NCBI GenBank assembly: GCA_905397405.1
Contig: CAJPVJ010000069.1
Location: 1-48,074 of the forward strand
DNA from: Oppiella nova
Lineage: Eukaryota > Arthropoda > Arachnida > Sarcoptiformes > Oppiidae
Direction of reading: 5' to 3'
Length of the DNA stretch: 48,074 bases
Shown: positions 8,181-17,047 of the stretch, piece after piece
Layout: every line of letters starts with the position of its first letter
Numbering within the stretch: position 1 is the first letter of the stretch
The notes under the pieces: model-generated
The model's database searches: none
Told to the model about the DNA's origin: nothing
Seen by the model: the letters and a program-made list of their open reading frames with translations, nothing else
Position numbers and translations under genes: made by a program

Positions 8181-9388
8181 GCTTTTAATCCCATCGCATA
8201 ATTGGCAACCAAAGGTTTAATCCCCGGAATCACATCAAAAGCCACCAAGCCAGTATTACGCAATAATTTTAAAACTGGATTTTGATTACTAAATCCACGT
8301 ACTACAGAATCACAGAATTTAATCACACGTTGCTGATCAGTTAAGCGAGATTGTTCATAGGCCTTTAACATCTCAGGTTGACCAATATCATCAGATTGCG
8401 CAATTTGCGTTGTGATATAACGCATCAGGACATCTGCATCACGCATACACAAGTTAAAACCTTGTCCAGCAACAGGATGAATCGTATGTGCAGCATTGCC
8501 CATCAAAATCACCCGACCCACCGCTTGTTTTTCAGCAAGCACTTGTGCCAATGGGAAGCTAAAACGTTTGCCTGTTTTTTGGAATTTTCCTGCACGATCA
8601 CCATAGGTTTGCTGTAAAGCATCAAGGAAATGCTGGTCATTTTCATCACCTAACCATTCATCTTCTGTACCTTTTTTCACTGGCCAAACCACTGAACGAC
8701 GACATTCCCCAGGCAGTGGAAGCAATGCCAATGGACCTAAATGGCTAAAGCGTTCAAAGCCCACTTGATGATGTGGTTTAGAGGTTTGTACTGTTGTGAC
8801 AATTGCCACCTGATCATAATCATGTACATCCACCCCAACACCTAAAGCTTGGCGACAGAAAGAATCACGACCGTCTGCAGCAATCAACAGTTTGGCTTTA
8901 AGTGAATGGGTATATTCTTCACCACGATTGGCTTCAACATATACATAGTCACCCTCTTGTTTTAGTGAGGTCACTTGTACACCATCAATCAATTCAATTA
9001 AAGCTTGCTGACGAACTTGAGTCAGCAGTACACGGCCTAGCCATGCATTTTCAATCACTTGTCCAAAACTTTCGACTTTTTCTTGATCTGCGACTAAGCG
9101 CGCTTTACCAAAACTGCCTTGTTCAGTGATATGCACTTCGAGGATAGGAGTTGCATGTTCTTGCAAGGCATCCCAAAGACCGAGTTTTTGATAAATTTGC
9201 ACGGTACGACGTGATAGCGCGGTATTTCGTGCATCAAAACTGGAATGATAGGGTGCAAGATTGGCATCATCATAATTTGGATATTTCACAGCCTCTAAAA
9301 GCTTTACCGCAATATTGGCTTTTGCCAACATTAGAGCCAAGCTCAGCCCAACCATTCCACCGCCGACGATGATGACTTCTTGTTGCAT
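8177..9388 (-). CDS. ubiH: 2-octaprenyl-6-methoxyphenol hydroxylase UbiH
   Basis: 403 residues. It hydroxylates a ring carbon of the ubiquinone precursor in the aerobic pathway. An FAD fold is seen at VIVGGGMVGLSLAL, with AADGRDS in the middle and GNAAHTIHPVAGQGFNLCMRD near residue 285. The Asn in GNAAH and the MRD ending are typical of UbiH rather than UbiI/F. AAAGGAT lies seven bases before the ATG. The gene starts a two-gene unit with the UbiF/I-type gene, after a gene-free gap of about 300 bases. Confidence 0.9.
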   Translation of the reverse strand: MQQEVIIVGGGMVGLSLALMLAKANIAVKLLEAVKYPNYDDANLAPYHSSFDARNTALSRRTVQIYQKLGLWDALQEHATPILEVHITEQGSFGKARLVADQEKVESFGQVIENAWLGRVLLTQVRQQALIELIDGVQVTSLKQEGDYVYVEANRGEEYTHSLKAKLLIAADGRDSFCRQALGVGVDVHDYDQVAIVTTVQTSKPHHQVGFERFSHLGPLALLPLPGECRRSVVWPVKKGTEDEWLGDENDQHFLDALQQTYGDRAGKFQKTGKRFSFPLAQVLAEKQAVGRVILMGNAAHTIHPVAGQGFNLCMRDADVLMRYITTQIAQSDDIGQPEMLKAYEQSRLTDQQRVIKFCDSVVRGFSNQNPVLKLLRNTGLVAFDVIPGIKPLVANYAMGLKA

Positions 9389-9695
9389 GCTTTTATCCTT
9401 TCTATATGTGATTCAGCGTACTGAATACTTATAATCTTGATTGATTTCATATTACATCAAGCAAAGTCATTTTTATATTGAAATAGGAAATTGTTGGCTG
9501 TATTTGTACTGAATCAATACGCTATTTTTAACATAAGTATGAAAATTAAAAATTCTAGCCAAGAATTAAGCATGTTATTTAGCTCGACCGATATGGCACT
9601 TTAAAGGTATTGTTTAAATATGCAACATCAATAAAAGTGCTGAATCATTACTTGAGTATTGTTATTTATGAACTTACTTGACTAACATCTATTTT
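9389..9695. other. Gene-free gap upstream of ubiH
   Basis: 307 bases of AT-rich DNA. It must hold the ubiH promoter unless transcription runs through from pepP. I see no convincing hairpin, open frame or RNA in it. Confidence 0.5.
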
Positions 9696-10250
9696 TTAAT
9701 TTATTTCAATCATAAAACCTAGACAATCTCTCTTATTATCTCCCAAAGCTGGAAATATAGCCCAATGCTTTAACAAGGTCGTTTCAGTAAATCCTGTTTC
9801 AATCAGAACGTTTCGTGATTTCACATTTTCTGCATCACAAAAAGTCTCAATTCTTTTAAGCCTACTGTTATTTTTTAAATAGACAATGACAGCAGTGATT
9901 GCCTCTCTCATAAAGCCTTGCCCTTGAAATTTACTTCCAAGCCCAAAATGAATTTCACCGTGATCTCCTTTGTGAATAAACATCACAAGCCCCATGGCTA
10001 AATTAGTTTTGCGCTCGCCAATAATCCAAGCAAAATCTTTATCATTATTTTCCCATTTTGTACCACTCCAATTTTCAAACATACACTTGGTTTGCTCGAT
10101 ATTGACATGTGGTCGCCTTTGTAAGTATTTCGAAGACTCCCTGTCTCCGCAATACTCATGAAAAAGTGAGATTTCATCACCTTCAACAAACTTGCGTAGA
10201 ATCAAACGACTTGTTTCTACTGGCTTAGCTAAAACGGTGTAAGTATCCAT
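9696..10250 (-). CDS. GNAT N-acetyltransferase, RimJ/RimL type
   Basis: 184 residues. It begins with the TSRLILRKF strand typical of the RimJ/RimL branch. The acetyl-CoA loop is visible as GSKFQGQGFMREAI (about 105-118), and FCDAENVKSRNVLIETGF is the usual C-terminal Asn/Ser-rich motif. The substrate is unknown; relatives acetylate ribosomal protein N termini, antibiotics or small amines. AGGTGAG precedes the ATG by five bases. It begins 27 bases after pepP, in the same direction, and interrupts the pepP-ubiH order seen in E. coli. Its codons look more AT-rich than those of pepP, which may mean later acquisition. Confidence 0.8.
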   Translation of the reverse strand: MDTYTVLAKPVETSRLILRKFVEGDEISLFHEYCGDRESSKYLQRRPHVNIEQTKCMFENWSGTKWENNDKDFAWIIGERKTNLAMGLVMFIHKGDHGEIHFGLGSKFQGQGFMREAITAVIVYLKNNSRLKRIETFCDAENVKSRNVLIETGFTETTLLKHWAIFPALGDNKRDCLGFMIEIN

Positions 10251-10277
10251 ACATACTCACCTTTTAAATTGAAAAAC

Positions 10278-11600
10278 TTATACTGACTTTGCCATCAATG
10301 CTTCAATATCTTCAATCGATTTCACCACATTTTTGGTCAAGACCAATGGTCCCTGTTCAGTTGCAACCACATCATCTTCAATCCGAATACCGATACCACG
10401 CCATTTTGCATCCACTGTTTCATCATCAGGTGCGATATATAAACCGGGCTCTACAGTAACAACCATACCCTGCTCATAATTACGCCATTGACCATTTTCA
10501 TCTTTATATGCGCCAACATCATGCACATCCATACCAAGCCAATGCCCTGTACCATGCATATAAAACTGACGATAGCGTTCAGATTCAATAATTTGCTCAA
10601 CATCACCTTGCATAATGCCAAGGTTGACCAAACCTTCTACCATAATCCGTACTGCAACATTATGCGGTTCTTTATAAGAATGACCGATTTGAATTGCATC
10701 TATCGCAGCAATTTGTGCATCTAAAATAATTTGATATAGCGCTTTTTGTTCAGGGCTAAACTTACCATTTACAGGAAAAGTACGGGTGATGTCTGAGGCA
10801 TAGCATTCATACTCAGCCGCCGCATCGATCAACACCAAATCACCATCTTTTAAGGGTTGGTTGTTCTCAACATAATGTAAAATACAGCCATTTTTTCCCC
10901 CACCCACAATACTGTTATAGGCAGGTACACAACCATTCTGACCAAAGATATAATTCAGCTCAGCTTCTAAAGCATATTCCATCATCTCAGGATGAACTTT
11001 TTGCATGGCACGTGTATGTGCATCTGCACTGATATTTGAGGCGATTTGCATCAATTCAATTTCTTGAACCGACTTATGCAAACGCATTTCATCTAAAATT
11101 TGATCAAGTTGAATCAACTGCGCTGGAACACCAAAACCACGTCCAGATTCATTGGCTTTGGTGATCCAAGTACTGACCTTGGCATCAAAATCTGCACGTT
11201 GACCAATACGATAGAATAATTTTTCTTTATTTAAAATTTTAGCAATAATTTCTTCGTCAAGCAGATCAATCGCATAAGCTTCATCTGCTTCATAATCATC
11301 AACCGCACCATCAATTCCGGCACGGTAACCATTCCAGATTTCCATCTCACGATTACGTTCACGACAGAACAAGCTATAGATATATTCCTCACCAGTTTCA
11401 TCTGTCTCTATGACTGCAACTGCTTGTGGCTCTGCGAAACCGGTTAAATAGAAAAAGCTACTGTCCGCACGAAACTTATAATCAGCATCTCGGTTACGCA
11501 TGACTTCTGGACTGGTTGAGATAATTGCAATGCTATTGGGACCCATTTGTTCAGCGAGGCGGTCACGACGTTCCTGAAAATCTGCTTGAGTTAATTTCAT
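10278..11600 (-). CDS. pepP: Xaa-Pro aminopeptidase (aminopeptidase P II)
   Basis: 440 residues, as in E. coli. It removes the N-terminal residue before a proline and uses two manganese ions. The five metal ligands of the pita-bread fold are all present: Asp259 (LIDAA), Asp270 (ASDITR), His353 (TGHWLG), Glu384 (VEPG) and Glu408 (RIEDD). The N-terminal domain (about 1-170) is the non-catalytic creatinase-like part. It is cytoplasmic. It sits between ygfB and the ubiquinone genes, the order conserved in enterobacteria. Confidence 0.95.
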   Translation of the reverse strand: MKLTQADFQERRDRLAEQMGPNSIAIISTSPEVMRNRDADYKFRADSSFFYLTGFAEPQAVAVIETDETGEEYIYSLFCRERNREMEIWNGYRAGIDGAVDDYEADEAYAIDLLDEEIIAKILNKEKLFYRIGQRADFDAKVSTWITKANESGRGFGVPAQLIQLDQILDEMRLHKSVQEIELMQIASNISADAHTRAMQKVHPEMMEYALEAELNYIFGQNGCVPAYNSIVGGGKNGCILHYVENNQPLKDGDLVLIDAAAEYECYASDITRTFPVNGKFSPEQKALYQIILDAQIAAIDAIQIGHSYKEPHNVAVRIMVEGLVNLGIMQGDVEQIIESERYRQFYMHGTGHWLGMDVHDVGAYKDENGQWRNYEQGMVVTVEPGLYIAPDDETVDAKWRGIGIRIEDDVVATEQGPLVLTKNVVKSIEDIEALMAKSV

Positions 11601-11720
11601 TCTCTATTCAGCTTGTATTTCAGATGATTAATTTGGAAGAAGCTTTAACTTACAATTACGCTTAGATGAATGCAAATACAGATGACTCAATATTTGCATA
11701 TTTTAAAATAATTTTATTAT

Positions 11721-11762
11721 TTCCCTTGTTCTACGCTAAATCGCGACAATAGAACAAGGGAA
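11721..11762. repeat. Inverted repeat between ygfB and pepP
   Basis: TTCCCTTGTTCT (11721-11732) and AGAACAAGGGAA (11751-11762) pair perfectly over 12 bases around an 18-base loop. There is no T tract on either side, so a simple terminator is not obvious. It could be an operator, an mRNA stem between the two genes, or a small mobile remnant. The rest of 11601-11922 holds no gene that I can see. Confidence 0.5.
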
Positions 11763-11922
11763 TCATTCCAAACTAAAAAATTTAACCCTTTACATCACTA
11801 CTTTATTCAACTTCAATGCTTTCAAAGTGAATAACAAAGCACTGTAAAGGGAGCTGTAAAACCGACTACTCATCAAACATAGATGTTCTAAAGTTTAAGT
11901 TTCTTAGCTTTTTTTCTTAGTT

Positions 11923-12555
11923 TTAGCTTGGGCGATGTGGAGTAAACATCTCTACAACATTGTTACTTTCAGAAGCATCAATTGCCTGTTTCATTTTGCT
12001 ATGAAAATTTTGCAATAGAGGGCTTTCTGACACTGGAACTTTTTTTCGTCCCATTGATAATGACACAGGGATCAAGCGTACAAATTCATACAATTCAAGA
12101 TAGCTTGCTTCACCCTCATCATCGTCATCTGATTCATCAAACTCAACAGATGCAACATCTTGTAAACTTTCAATGAGCTCTTGTTCATCTGCGCGAATAT
12201 GACCAGAAGCCAATCCAAAGCCAAGCACAACCCCTGCACACCAATCTGCCAGTGATTGCACACGCTCAGCCAATGTATGCTCATCATCTGGAAGCATTGG
12301 AAGATAGTCTAAATCATCATCTGAAAGTGCATGTGATACATCCTCTGCTTCCTCTGACAATAGCGCAAGCGCTTCATCGTCTAATTTTGGAACATCAAGC
12401 GTAGATAAAATTTGTAACCATTCATCTCGAGTCGGAACTTCAGTAACACAAACTATACCTGTCAGTAAGCCATGTAACTCACTCGGGCTTGAAATTTCCT
12501 CAATCCCCTCAAAATTTTGATTCCAATCTGACCAACCTGAAATATCGTCTTGCAT
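11923..12555 (-). CDS. ygfB: YgfB/YecA (UPF0149) family protein
   Basis: 210 residues from the ATG at 12555. A TTG four codons earlier is possible, but GGAT is better placed for the ATG. The family signature SELHGLLTGIVC is near the N terminus and WCAGVVLGFGLAS near the middle, with a very acidic linker (about 150-160) and no metal-binding C-terminal motif. In Pseudomonas, YgfB is reported to influence expression of peptidoglycan-recycling and beta-lactam-resistance functions; its biochemistry is not settled. It is the first gene of the ygfB-pepP-ubiH group and is divergent from the zapA group. Confidence 0.88.
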   Translation of the reverse strand: MQDDISGWSDWNQNFEGIEEISSPSELHGLLTGIVCVTEVPTRDEWLQILSTLDVPKLDDEALALLSEEAEDVSHALSDDDLDYLPMLPDDEHTLAERVQSLADWCAGVVLGFGLASGHIRADEQELIESLQDVASVEFDESDDDDEGEASYLELYEFVRLIPVSLSMGRKKVPVSESPLLQNFHSKMKQAIDASESNNVVEMFTPHRPS

Positions 12556-12619
12556 TCGTTTATCCAATCTCTATACTTCTGTATATATTACCTTTGATTG
12601 CAAATCTGTGCGACCCGTT

Positions 12620-13171
12620 ATGTTAGAACAATTACAGCGTCTACAGACGCATATTGGTGTTTTAAAAACACGAATTGAAACTGTTGAGAAAGAAAATGCA
12701 TCGCTGTTAAAAGAAAAGGATAACAGCGAAGAGCAATCTCATGCTCAAATTAGCCATAAAAATAGCATTATCACCCAAAAACAAGATGAAATTGATACGC
12801 TCACTGAGCAACTCTCTCAGTTACAAAATCAGTTTCAACAGCTCAATACAGATGCCACATCTTTAGCTGAGCGTTATGGGCGTTTGGAAAAAAGTTGTAC
12901 CGATTTAAAAAATCGTTTTCAGGAAATTTTGGCTGAACGTAATGAATTGCGTGTGGTTAAAGAAAAAATGGCAAATGAACAGCGTCATCACTTACAAGAC
13001 ATCAAAGGTCTTCAAGATGAGCGTGAACGTTTAATTCAAAAAAATGAACATGCCAAAACAAAAGTGGAAGCCATTATTCAACGCCTTTCGATTTTAGGGA
13101 CTGAACAAGATCATCATGCGCAAGAAATCCAACAGCTTGCTCATCCATCAGAGTCTAATGAGGAAGTATGA
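12620..13171 (+). CDS. Coiled-coil protein of unknown function upstream of zapA
   Basis: 183 residues from the ATG at 12620; a GTG at 12608 is the other possible start. It is a nearly continuous coiled coil rich in Leu, Gln, Glu and Lys, with no signal or membrane segment. Its stop overlaps the zapA start (ATGA). In Pseudomonas a short coiled-coil gene (TIGR02449 family) occupies the same place, and E. coli ZapB is also a small coiled coil that works with ZapA. By position and shape, a part in Z-ring organisation is possible, but this is inference. The protein is more than twice as long as those relatives. Confidence 0.75.
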   Translation: MLEQLQRLQTHIGVLKTRIETVEKENASLLKEKDNSEEQSHAQISHKNSIITQKQDEIDTLTEQLSQLQNQFQQLNTDATSLAERYGRLEKSCTDLKNRFQEILAERNELRVVKEKMANEQRHHLQDIKGLQDERERLIQKNEHAKTKVEAIIQRLSILGTEQDHHAQEIQQLAHPSESNEEV

Positions 13172-13458
13172 GTATGACTGAACATGTGACTGTAGAATTA
13201 CGCTTAATCGAGCAAAGTTTTCGTTTAGGCACCACAACAGATAAGCAACCAGAACTCGAACGTGCTGGTCGACTCTTAAATGAAAAGTTTCAAGAATTTC
13301 GCCGTAAAGCCCCCAATGTTGAACATAATAAATTGGTGATCATGGTGGCTTTAGAATTGATGCAAGAAGTTTTAGCCATGAATAAATCGTTACAAGAATA
13401 TGCACAATGCGAACGTTTATTAGCGACCATGTTAGAAGATGTTGAAAAAGCGGGATAA
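13168..13458 (+). CDS. zapA: Cell division protein ZapA
   Basis: 96 residues. ZapA binds and cross-links FtsZ filaments at the division site. The N-terminal globular part (VTVELRLIEQSFRLG) and the LERAGRLLNEKFQEFR segment are typical, followed by a helical C-terminal half that forms the dimer and tetramer. It is translationally coupled to the upstream coiled-coil gene and followed immediately by a terminator and then the 6S RNA gene, as in E. coli (zapA-ssrS). Confidence 0.93.
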   Translation: MSMTEHVTVELRLIEQSFRLGTTTDKQPELERAGRLLNEKFQEFRRKAPNVEHNKLVIMVALELMQEVLAMNKSLQEYAQCERLLATMLEDVEKAG

Positions 13459-13472
13459 ACCGCTTTTTTTTC
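13445..13472 (+). terminator. Intrinsic terminator of zapA
   Basis: AAAAAGCGG, loop GATAAA, CCGCTTTTTTTT. The hairpin begins inside the last codons of zapA and includes its stop. Confidence 0.9.
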
Positions 13473-13525
13473 GTGCAATTGATTAGTTTTTTATACTGTA
13501 TTTATAAATTATGAGCATTGGAGAT

Positions 13526-13553
13526 TTGCCACAATCTCCAAATTATGTATACT
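13526..13553 (+). promoter_or_regulatory. Promoter of the 6S RNA gene
   Basis: TTGCCA (13526-13531), a 16-base spacer and TATACT (13548-13553). This predicts a start at about 13560, exactly where the 6S RNA fold begins. The spacer contains part of a GGAGATT/AATCTCC inverted repeat (13520-13539). Confidence 0.75.
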
Positions 13554-13559
13554 TAATAT

Positions 13560-13738
13560 AACTCTAGGGTGTTCGCCAGTACGTCTATTCCCCTGCCGAT
13601 ACTTAAACTTATGGATGTGTTCTGTATATTTTGAGTGTATGCCCACCTTGAGTGGGAAACCCATTAAGTGTACGTCACGTCCACCTTGAACTCATCGGGT
13701 TCAGGGTAACGACCATGCAGCGGCATCTCTGGAGTGTT
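13560..13738 (+). ncRNA. ssrS: 6S RNA
   Basis: About 179 bases. The ends pair (ACTCTAGGGTG with CATCTCTGGAGTG), and the conserved inner blocks are visible: GTTCGCC and CCCCTGCCGAT on the 5' side, CACCTTGAACTCATCGGGTT followed by CAGGGT and CAGCGGCATCTCTGGAG on the 3' side. These match the E. coli 6S RNA pattern closely. 6S RNA imitates an open promoter and holds the housekeeping RNA polymerase in stationary phase. The place after zapA is conserved. No convincing separate terminator is seen; processing of the 3' end is usual. Confidence 0.92.
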
Positions 13739-13874
13739 TTATTTTTAAATCCTTATAAAATAAAAATTATAAATATATGTTGTAATATGCCTTTGATTCC
13801 ATTTCCAAAAATATAGCCCTGATAGATCATAGTGAAACAACAATCTATTCTCTTTGATCCACTCTATAAGCTGA

Positions 13875-14201
13875 TCAAGTCGAATCTACAGCATCATTCA
13901 AAAACTCAACTGACTCCAAACATAACTTTTCCCATTCAGCTGAAAATTCCTCTTCCGCTTTTTGTTTACCTAAATTTGTAGCATATACAGGTTTTGATTC
14001 TGCATCAGCAATGATGACTTCTAAATTTTTTGCATTATTACATAGTTCGCCTTTTAAATTAAATGCTGTATTCAAATCAACACCAAACTGTCTTAACTGC
14101 ATGATCATTCCAGCGCTTTCTGCAATAAGTTTGCAATGATCTACTTGATTTGCATCAATTGCTTGGCTAAATAATAAAAGCAATAAAATTTTCAATTTCA
14201 T
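13875..14201 (-). CDS. Small secreted protein of unknown function
   Basis: 108 residues. A short signal peptide (MKLKILLLLLFSQAIDA, cleavage near residue 17) is followed by an acidic, helical mature part with three cysteines (about residues 23, 54 and 93), so at least one disulfide is possible. AAGGAT lies seven bases before the ATG, which supports it as a real gene. I recognise no family. It probably acts in the periplasm or outside the cell. Confidence 0.65.
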   Translation of the reverse strand: MKLKILLLLLFSQAIDANQVDHCKLIAESAGMIMQLRQFGVDLNTAFNLKGELCNNAKNLEVIIADAESKPVYATNLGKQKAEEEFSAEWEKLCLESVEFLNDAVDST

Positions 14202-14552
14202 TTTTATAATCCTTAGAATTTTCTAATCACATTGATTATATGCATAGATATCGTCTAGAGCCATGCTTTCAAGCGATCTACTAAAATCTCAAACATCATC
14301 GTTTATGTACGATATGAATTAGATATTTTTCTTTAGATAGTATGCTTATCCATATTGATCATTTCATTCTATATGGATTTATTTTTATTGAAGAGCGTAA
14401 TTTCTTTTCATTATTCCACTCAAATGCATAAATCTACATCACCAGCATTTCCCGTTCACTAGAGCTAAAATATATAGCTATGCCCTATACAAGATACAAG
14501 CTCGATACTTTAAACTTATGTTACTACCTCTGAATTCCTATGACGCCTAAGC
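14202..14552. other. Gene-poor AT-rich stretch
   Basis: No frame with a convincing ribosome site, no RNA and no repeat that I can name. It would hold the promoter of the small secreted protein gene. Confidence 0.4.
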
Positions 14553-14648
14553 TTAAGAAAAATATAGAAATAACACAAATCCTAGAATGATCAAAGATAT
14601 GATTAGCCATACGTTTATACAATTAAAACTTTTGATGAAATTCCACAT
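14553..14648 (-). CDS. Possible 31-residue single-pass membrane protein
   Basis: An ATG at 14648 opens a 31-codon frame ending in TAA at 14553. Residues 13-30 (VWLIISLIILGFVLFLYF) form one membrane helix, preceded by a short stretch with one lysine. AAGGGAT ends seven bases before the ATG. Size, helix and ribosome site suit a small membrane protein of the kind that binds transporters or acts as a toxin or regulator, but I recognise no family. In such AT-rich DNA a chance frame cannot be excluded. Confidence 0.4.
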   Translation of the reverse strand: MWNFIKSFNCINVWLIISLIILGFVLFLYFS

Positions 14649-14800
14649 TTTGCTATCCCTTAGAAATGGCTAAGGAATTCTACTTATTGGGGTTTAATTT
14701 AAAAATTATAAATTAGTCTGAGCTACAAAAAATTCGACTGTAAAATAAGTATTTAACTATATAGTAATTTTCCCAAGGTATTCATTTAAACACCTAATAT

Positions 14801-15280
14801 CTATAGACATTCTTTATAGTTCATTGTGAAACTTTTCAAAAACTCACCTTTAGCATTATTTAATTGATAAACGATATTGCCCTGTGTTGTTTTTTTAAAT
14901 ACTTCAGACTCAAATAAATCACTTTTACTACAAATGTTGTTTTTGGTCAGATTTTTATACTTGTTTTCATCAAATTTCTCGCTTAGATCTTCTGTAGACT
15001 CAATCCCCTTTAAATCTGATACAAGCAACAATCCATTGCTAGTTAACCTAATTCTAGAAATGTTTGTTAAATCATCTGATTGATTGGGCTTAATGTTCGA
15101 AAAATTGTGATTAATCACTTTGACTAAGCCATTGTACAGTTCGAGATTAATGATATTGAATTGATCATCAACTGCACCAACTTGCAAAAAAGGTTCGTCT
15201 AATGGGCTCTGCGCTTTCAATTCAGCACACAGTAAAAAACTGAGTATAAACAATAAATATCGCAACTTGGTTCTCCTCAT
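14801..15280 (-). CDS. Secreted protein of unknown function
   Basis: 159 residues when started at the ATG at 15280, which directly gives a signal peptide (RRTKLRYLLFILSFLLCAEL, cleavage near KAQ-S). A longer frame from 15319 would put 13 unlikely residues before it. The mature part is mixed alpha/beta with two cysteines, one near residue 120 and one next to last. I recognise no family. With the neighbouring genes at 13875 and 15495 it forms a group of small exported or membrane proteins. Confidence 0.6.
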   Translation of the reverse strand: MRRTKLRYLLFILSFLLCAELKAQSPLDEPFLQVGAVDDQFNIINLELYNGLVKVINHNFSNIKPNQSDDLTNISRIRLTSNGLLLVSDLKGIESTEDLSEKFDENKYKNLTKNNICSKSDLFESEVFKKTTQGNIVYQLNNAKGEFLKSFTMNYKECL

Positions 15281-15460
15281 CAACGATCCATCTGTTGAAA
15301 CAAAACACTGCAAATACAAGTTTAAGCGAGTGCATAACGATAATTAGACTCGTTATACAACCACAAAGTTGTCGGTACTTACTGCCTATAACCCTCCTTT
15401 ATCCATCAAAAGAAAAAGTGAGATAACGGCATAGGTTCAAAATTAATTCTTTCATATACT

Positions 15461-15484
15461 AAAAAGCCCATCTTTCGATGAGCT
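15461..15484 (-). terminator. Intrinsic terminator after the small membrane protein gene
   Basis: On the minus strand GCTCATC, loop GAAA, GATGGGC followed by TTTTT, with one G-U pair. A near copy stands at 18766-18792. Confidence 0.8.
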
Positions 15485-15494
15485 AGATTTAAAG

Positions 15495-15710
15495 TTATGA
15501 GTTGTTCCACTCACCAGATTGAACACCTAACTCATCATCACCAGTCATCAGAACTGCTGTTAAAATTGGAACCGCTAAAATCACTGGGAAAAAGACAATC
15601 CATAGATCAATGGATAGCTTATTCGAAAAAACAAAATGAATCACGATCGCAATTAAAGCCAATATTCCAAACAAAATACTTGCGAATCGAGTGGCAAATT
15701 TTAAAAGCAT
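15495..15710 (-). CDS. Small two-helix membrane protein of unknown function
   Basis: 71 residues with two clear membrane helices (about 8-28 and 36-56) and a short acidic C-terminal tail (DDELGVQSGEW) that would face the cytoplasm or periplasm. GGGGAAT lies six bases before the ATG, and a terminator follows the stop. I recognise no family. It is a single-gene transcription unit. Confidence 0.7.
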   Translation of the reverse strand: MLLKFATRFASILFGILALIAIVIHFVFSNKLSIDLWIVFFPVILAVPILTAVLMTGDDELGVQSGEWNNS

Positions 15711-16041
15711 TTTTTATTCCCCTAGTAATTAAAAATTTTTACTCTATTTACTCTCATAGTTATGTCCTATTTTTAGAAATTAAGCAAAGCCCTTTGAGAT
15801 AAAATAACCTCTCTTTTGAGGTATATTTACAAAAACCATAAAAAATATATGGATTTCTATAATACTTAGCACTTTTTGTAGTTTTTATCTTTTTCCTTAT
15901 GTCTGTTATGAATGAAAAGTTCGCTTTTAAGTGATTAGATTTTCTCTTCAGATAGCTTGATATAGGCAAATAAGTTGAATTCCAAAATGAACTCTTTTTA
16001 GCCAAGCTTTTTGCGACTTTTGGAAATCGACATAATGAAAA
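15711..16041. other. AT-rich gap between the small membrane gene and the LysR gene
   Basis: A minus-strand frame of 81 codons (15760-16005) exists, but it has no good ribosome site and a Lys/Ser/Tyr-rich composition expected from AT-rich DNA read at random. I see no supported feature. Confidence 0.4.
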
Positions 16042-16950
16042 TCAATAGCTTGATGAATCACGGATCATATTGATCAACGCCTTAAGTGTAGTGGATACAT
16101 GACGATAGCCAGGATAATAAAGGCTAAGACCACGATACACTGGGCTAAAGTTTTCCAAAAGGATACTTAATTGCTGATTTTCCACAGCATTTTTCACCAA
16201 ATGATCGGGTACAAATGCGATACCAATACCATCTATTGCAGCATCAACCATTAATGTTTGATCTGTAAGTGTTAATGGTCCTTTGACATCTATCTTTTCA
16301 ATAATGCCATTCATATCAAATTCCCAGCGAAAAATTAAGCCACTATCAAAACGGAAACGAATGCAATCATGTTCATAAAGATCATGCGGAACAAGTGGTG
16401 TAGAATTTTTTAATAAATAGTCTGGGGATGCAACAGCAACAAAGCGTGCGGTTTCAGTCAAACGGATTGCTACCATTTCTTTAGGTATATCGTCTGCAAG
16501 GCGTATGCCTGCATCAAAATTTTCCTCAACGATATTGGTTAATTTACCATCACAAACAATATCTAAATGAACCAATGGATAGTGTTGTAAGAACTTTTTA
16601 AGAATGGGTTTTAAAACCAGTCTAACCGCCCCTTCACTGGCATTGATTCTAAGTACACCACTCGGCTGATCTCTAAAATCATCTAAATGATTTAGCGCAT
16701 TTGAAATATTTTCCATGGATGGTCGAAGTGAATGAACCAATTGGATTCCGGCATCAGTCAAAGAAACACTGCGTGTGGTTCGATTAAAAAGCCGAACATT
16801 TAAGCGGCTTTCCAAACCTTTTATGGCATGACTAATTGCTGAAGGTGTGACGTTTAACTCAACCGAAGCTGCACGGAAGTTTCGATGAGAGGCCACAGAT
16901 AAAAAAATTGTTAAAGCAAAGAGTTCACCGCTTTTCAATTGATGAGCCAT
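16042..16950 (-). CDS. LysR family transcriptional regulator
   Basis: 302 residues from the ATG at 16950, the normal LysR length. A frame running to 17055 would add 35 residues with no function. The N-terminal winged helix-turn-helix is clear (FRAASVELNVTPSAISHAIK, then LFNRTTRSVSLTDAG). The effector-binding domain covers about 90-295, starting with GVLRINAS. Such regulators usually control the divergent neighbour, here the hydrolase gene 97 bases away, in response to its substrate or product. The effector is not known. Confidence 0.9.
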   Translation of the reverse strand: MAHQLKSGELFALTIFLSVASHRNFRAASVELNVTPSAISHAIKGLESRLNVRLFNRTTRSVSLTDAGIQLVHSLRPSMENISNALNHLDDFRDQPSGVLRINASEGAVRLVLKPILKKFLQHYPLVHLDIVCDGKLTNIVEENFDAGIRLADDIPKEMVAIRLTETARFVAVASPDYLLKNSTPLVPHDLYEHDCIRFRFDSGLIFRWEFDMNGIIEKIDVKGPLTLTDQTLMVDAAIDGIGIAFVPDHLVKNAVENQQLSILLENFSPVYRGLSLYYPGYRHVSTTLKALINMIRDSSSY

Positions 16951-17047
16951 TTTCACTATTCTATAAAGTTTTATGAGATTGTTCTCAATAATATATTTAT
17001 ATAGGCTGAATGAGTACTCAAAATTAATGACGATAAGGAAAATTACA

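Noticed and set aside
15497-15802. 101-codon plus-strand frame
   Set aside because: Lies opposite the convincing two-helix membrane gene (15495-15710), which has a good ribosome site and a terminator.
15760-16005. 81-codon minus-strand frame
   Set aside because: Poor ribosome site and Lys/Ser/Tyr-rich composition expected from AT-rich DNA; no recognisable family.
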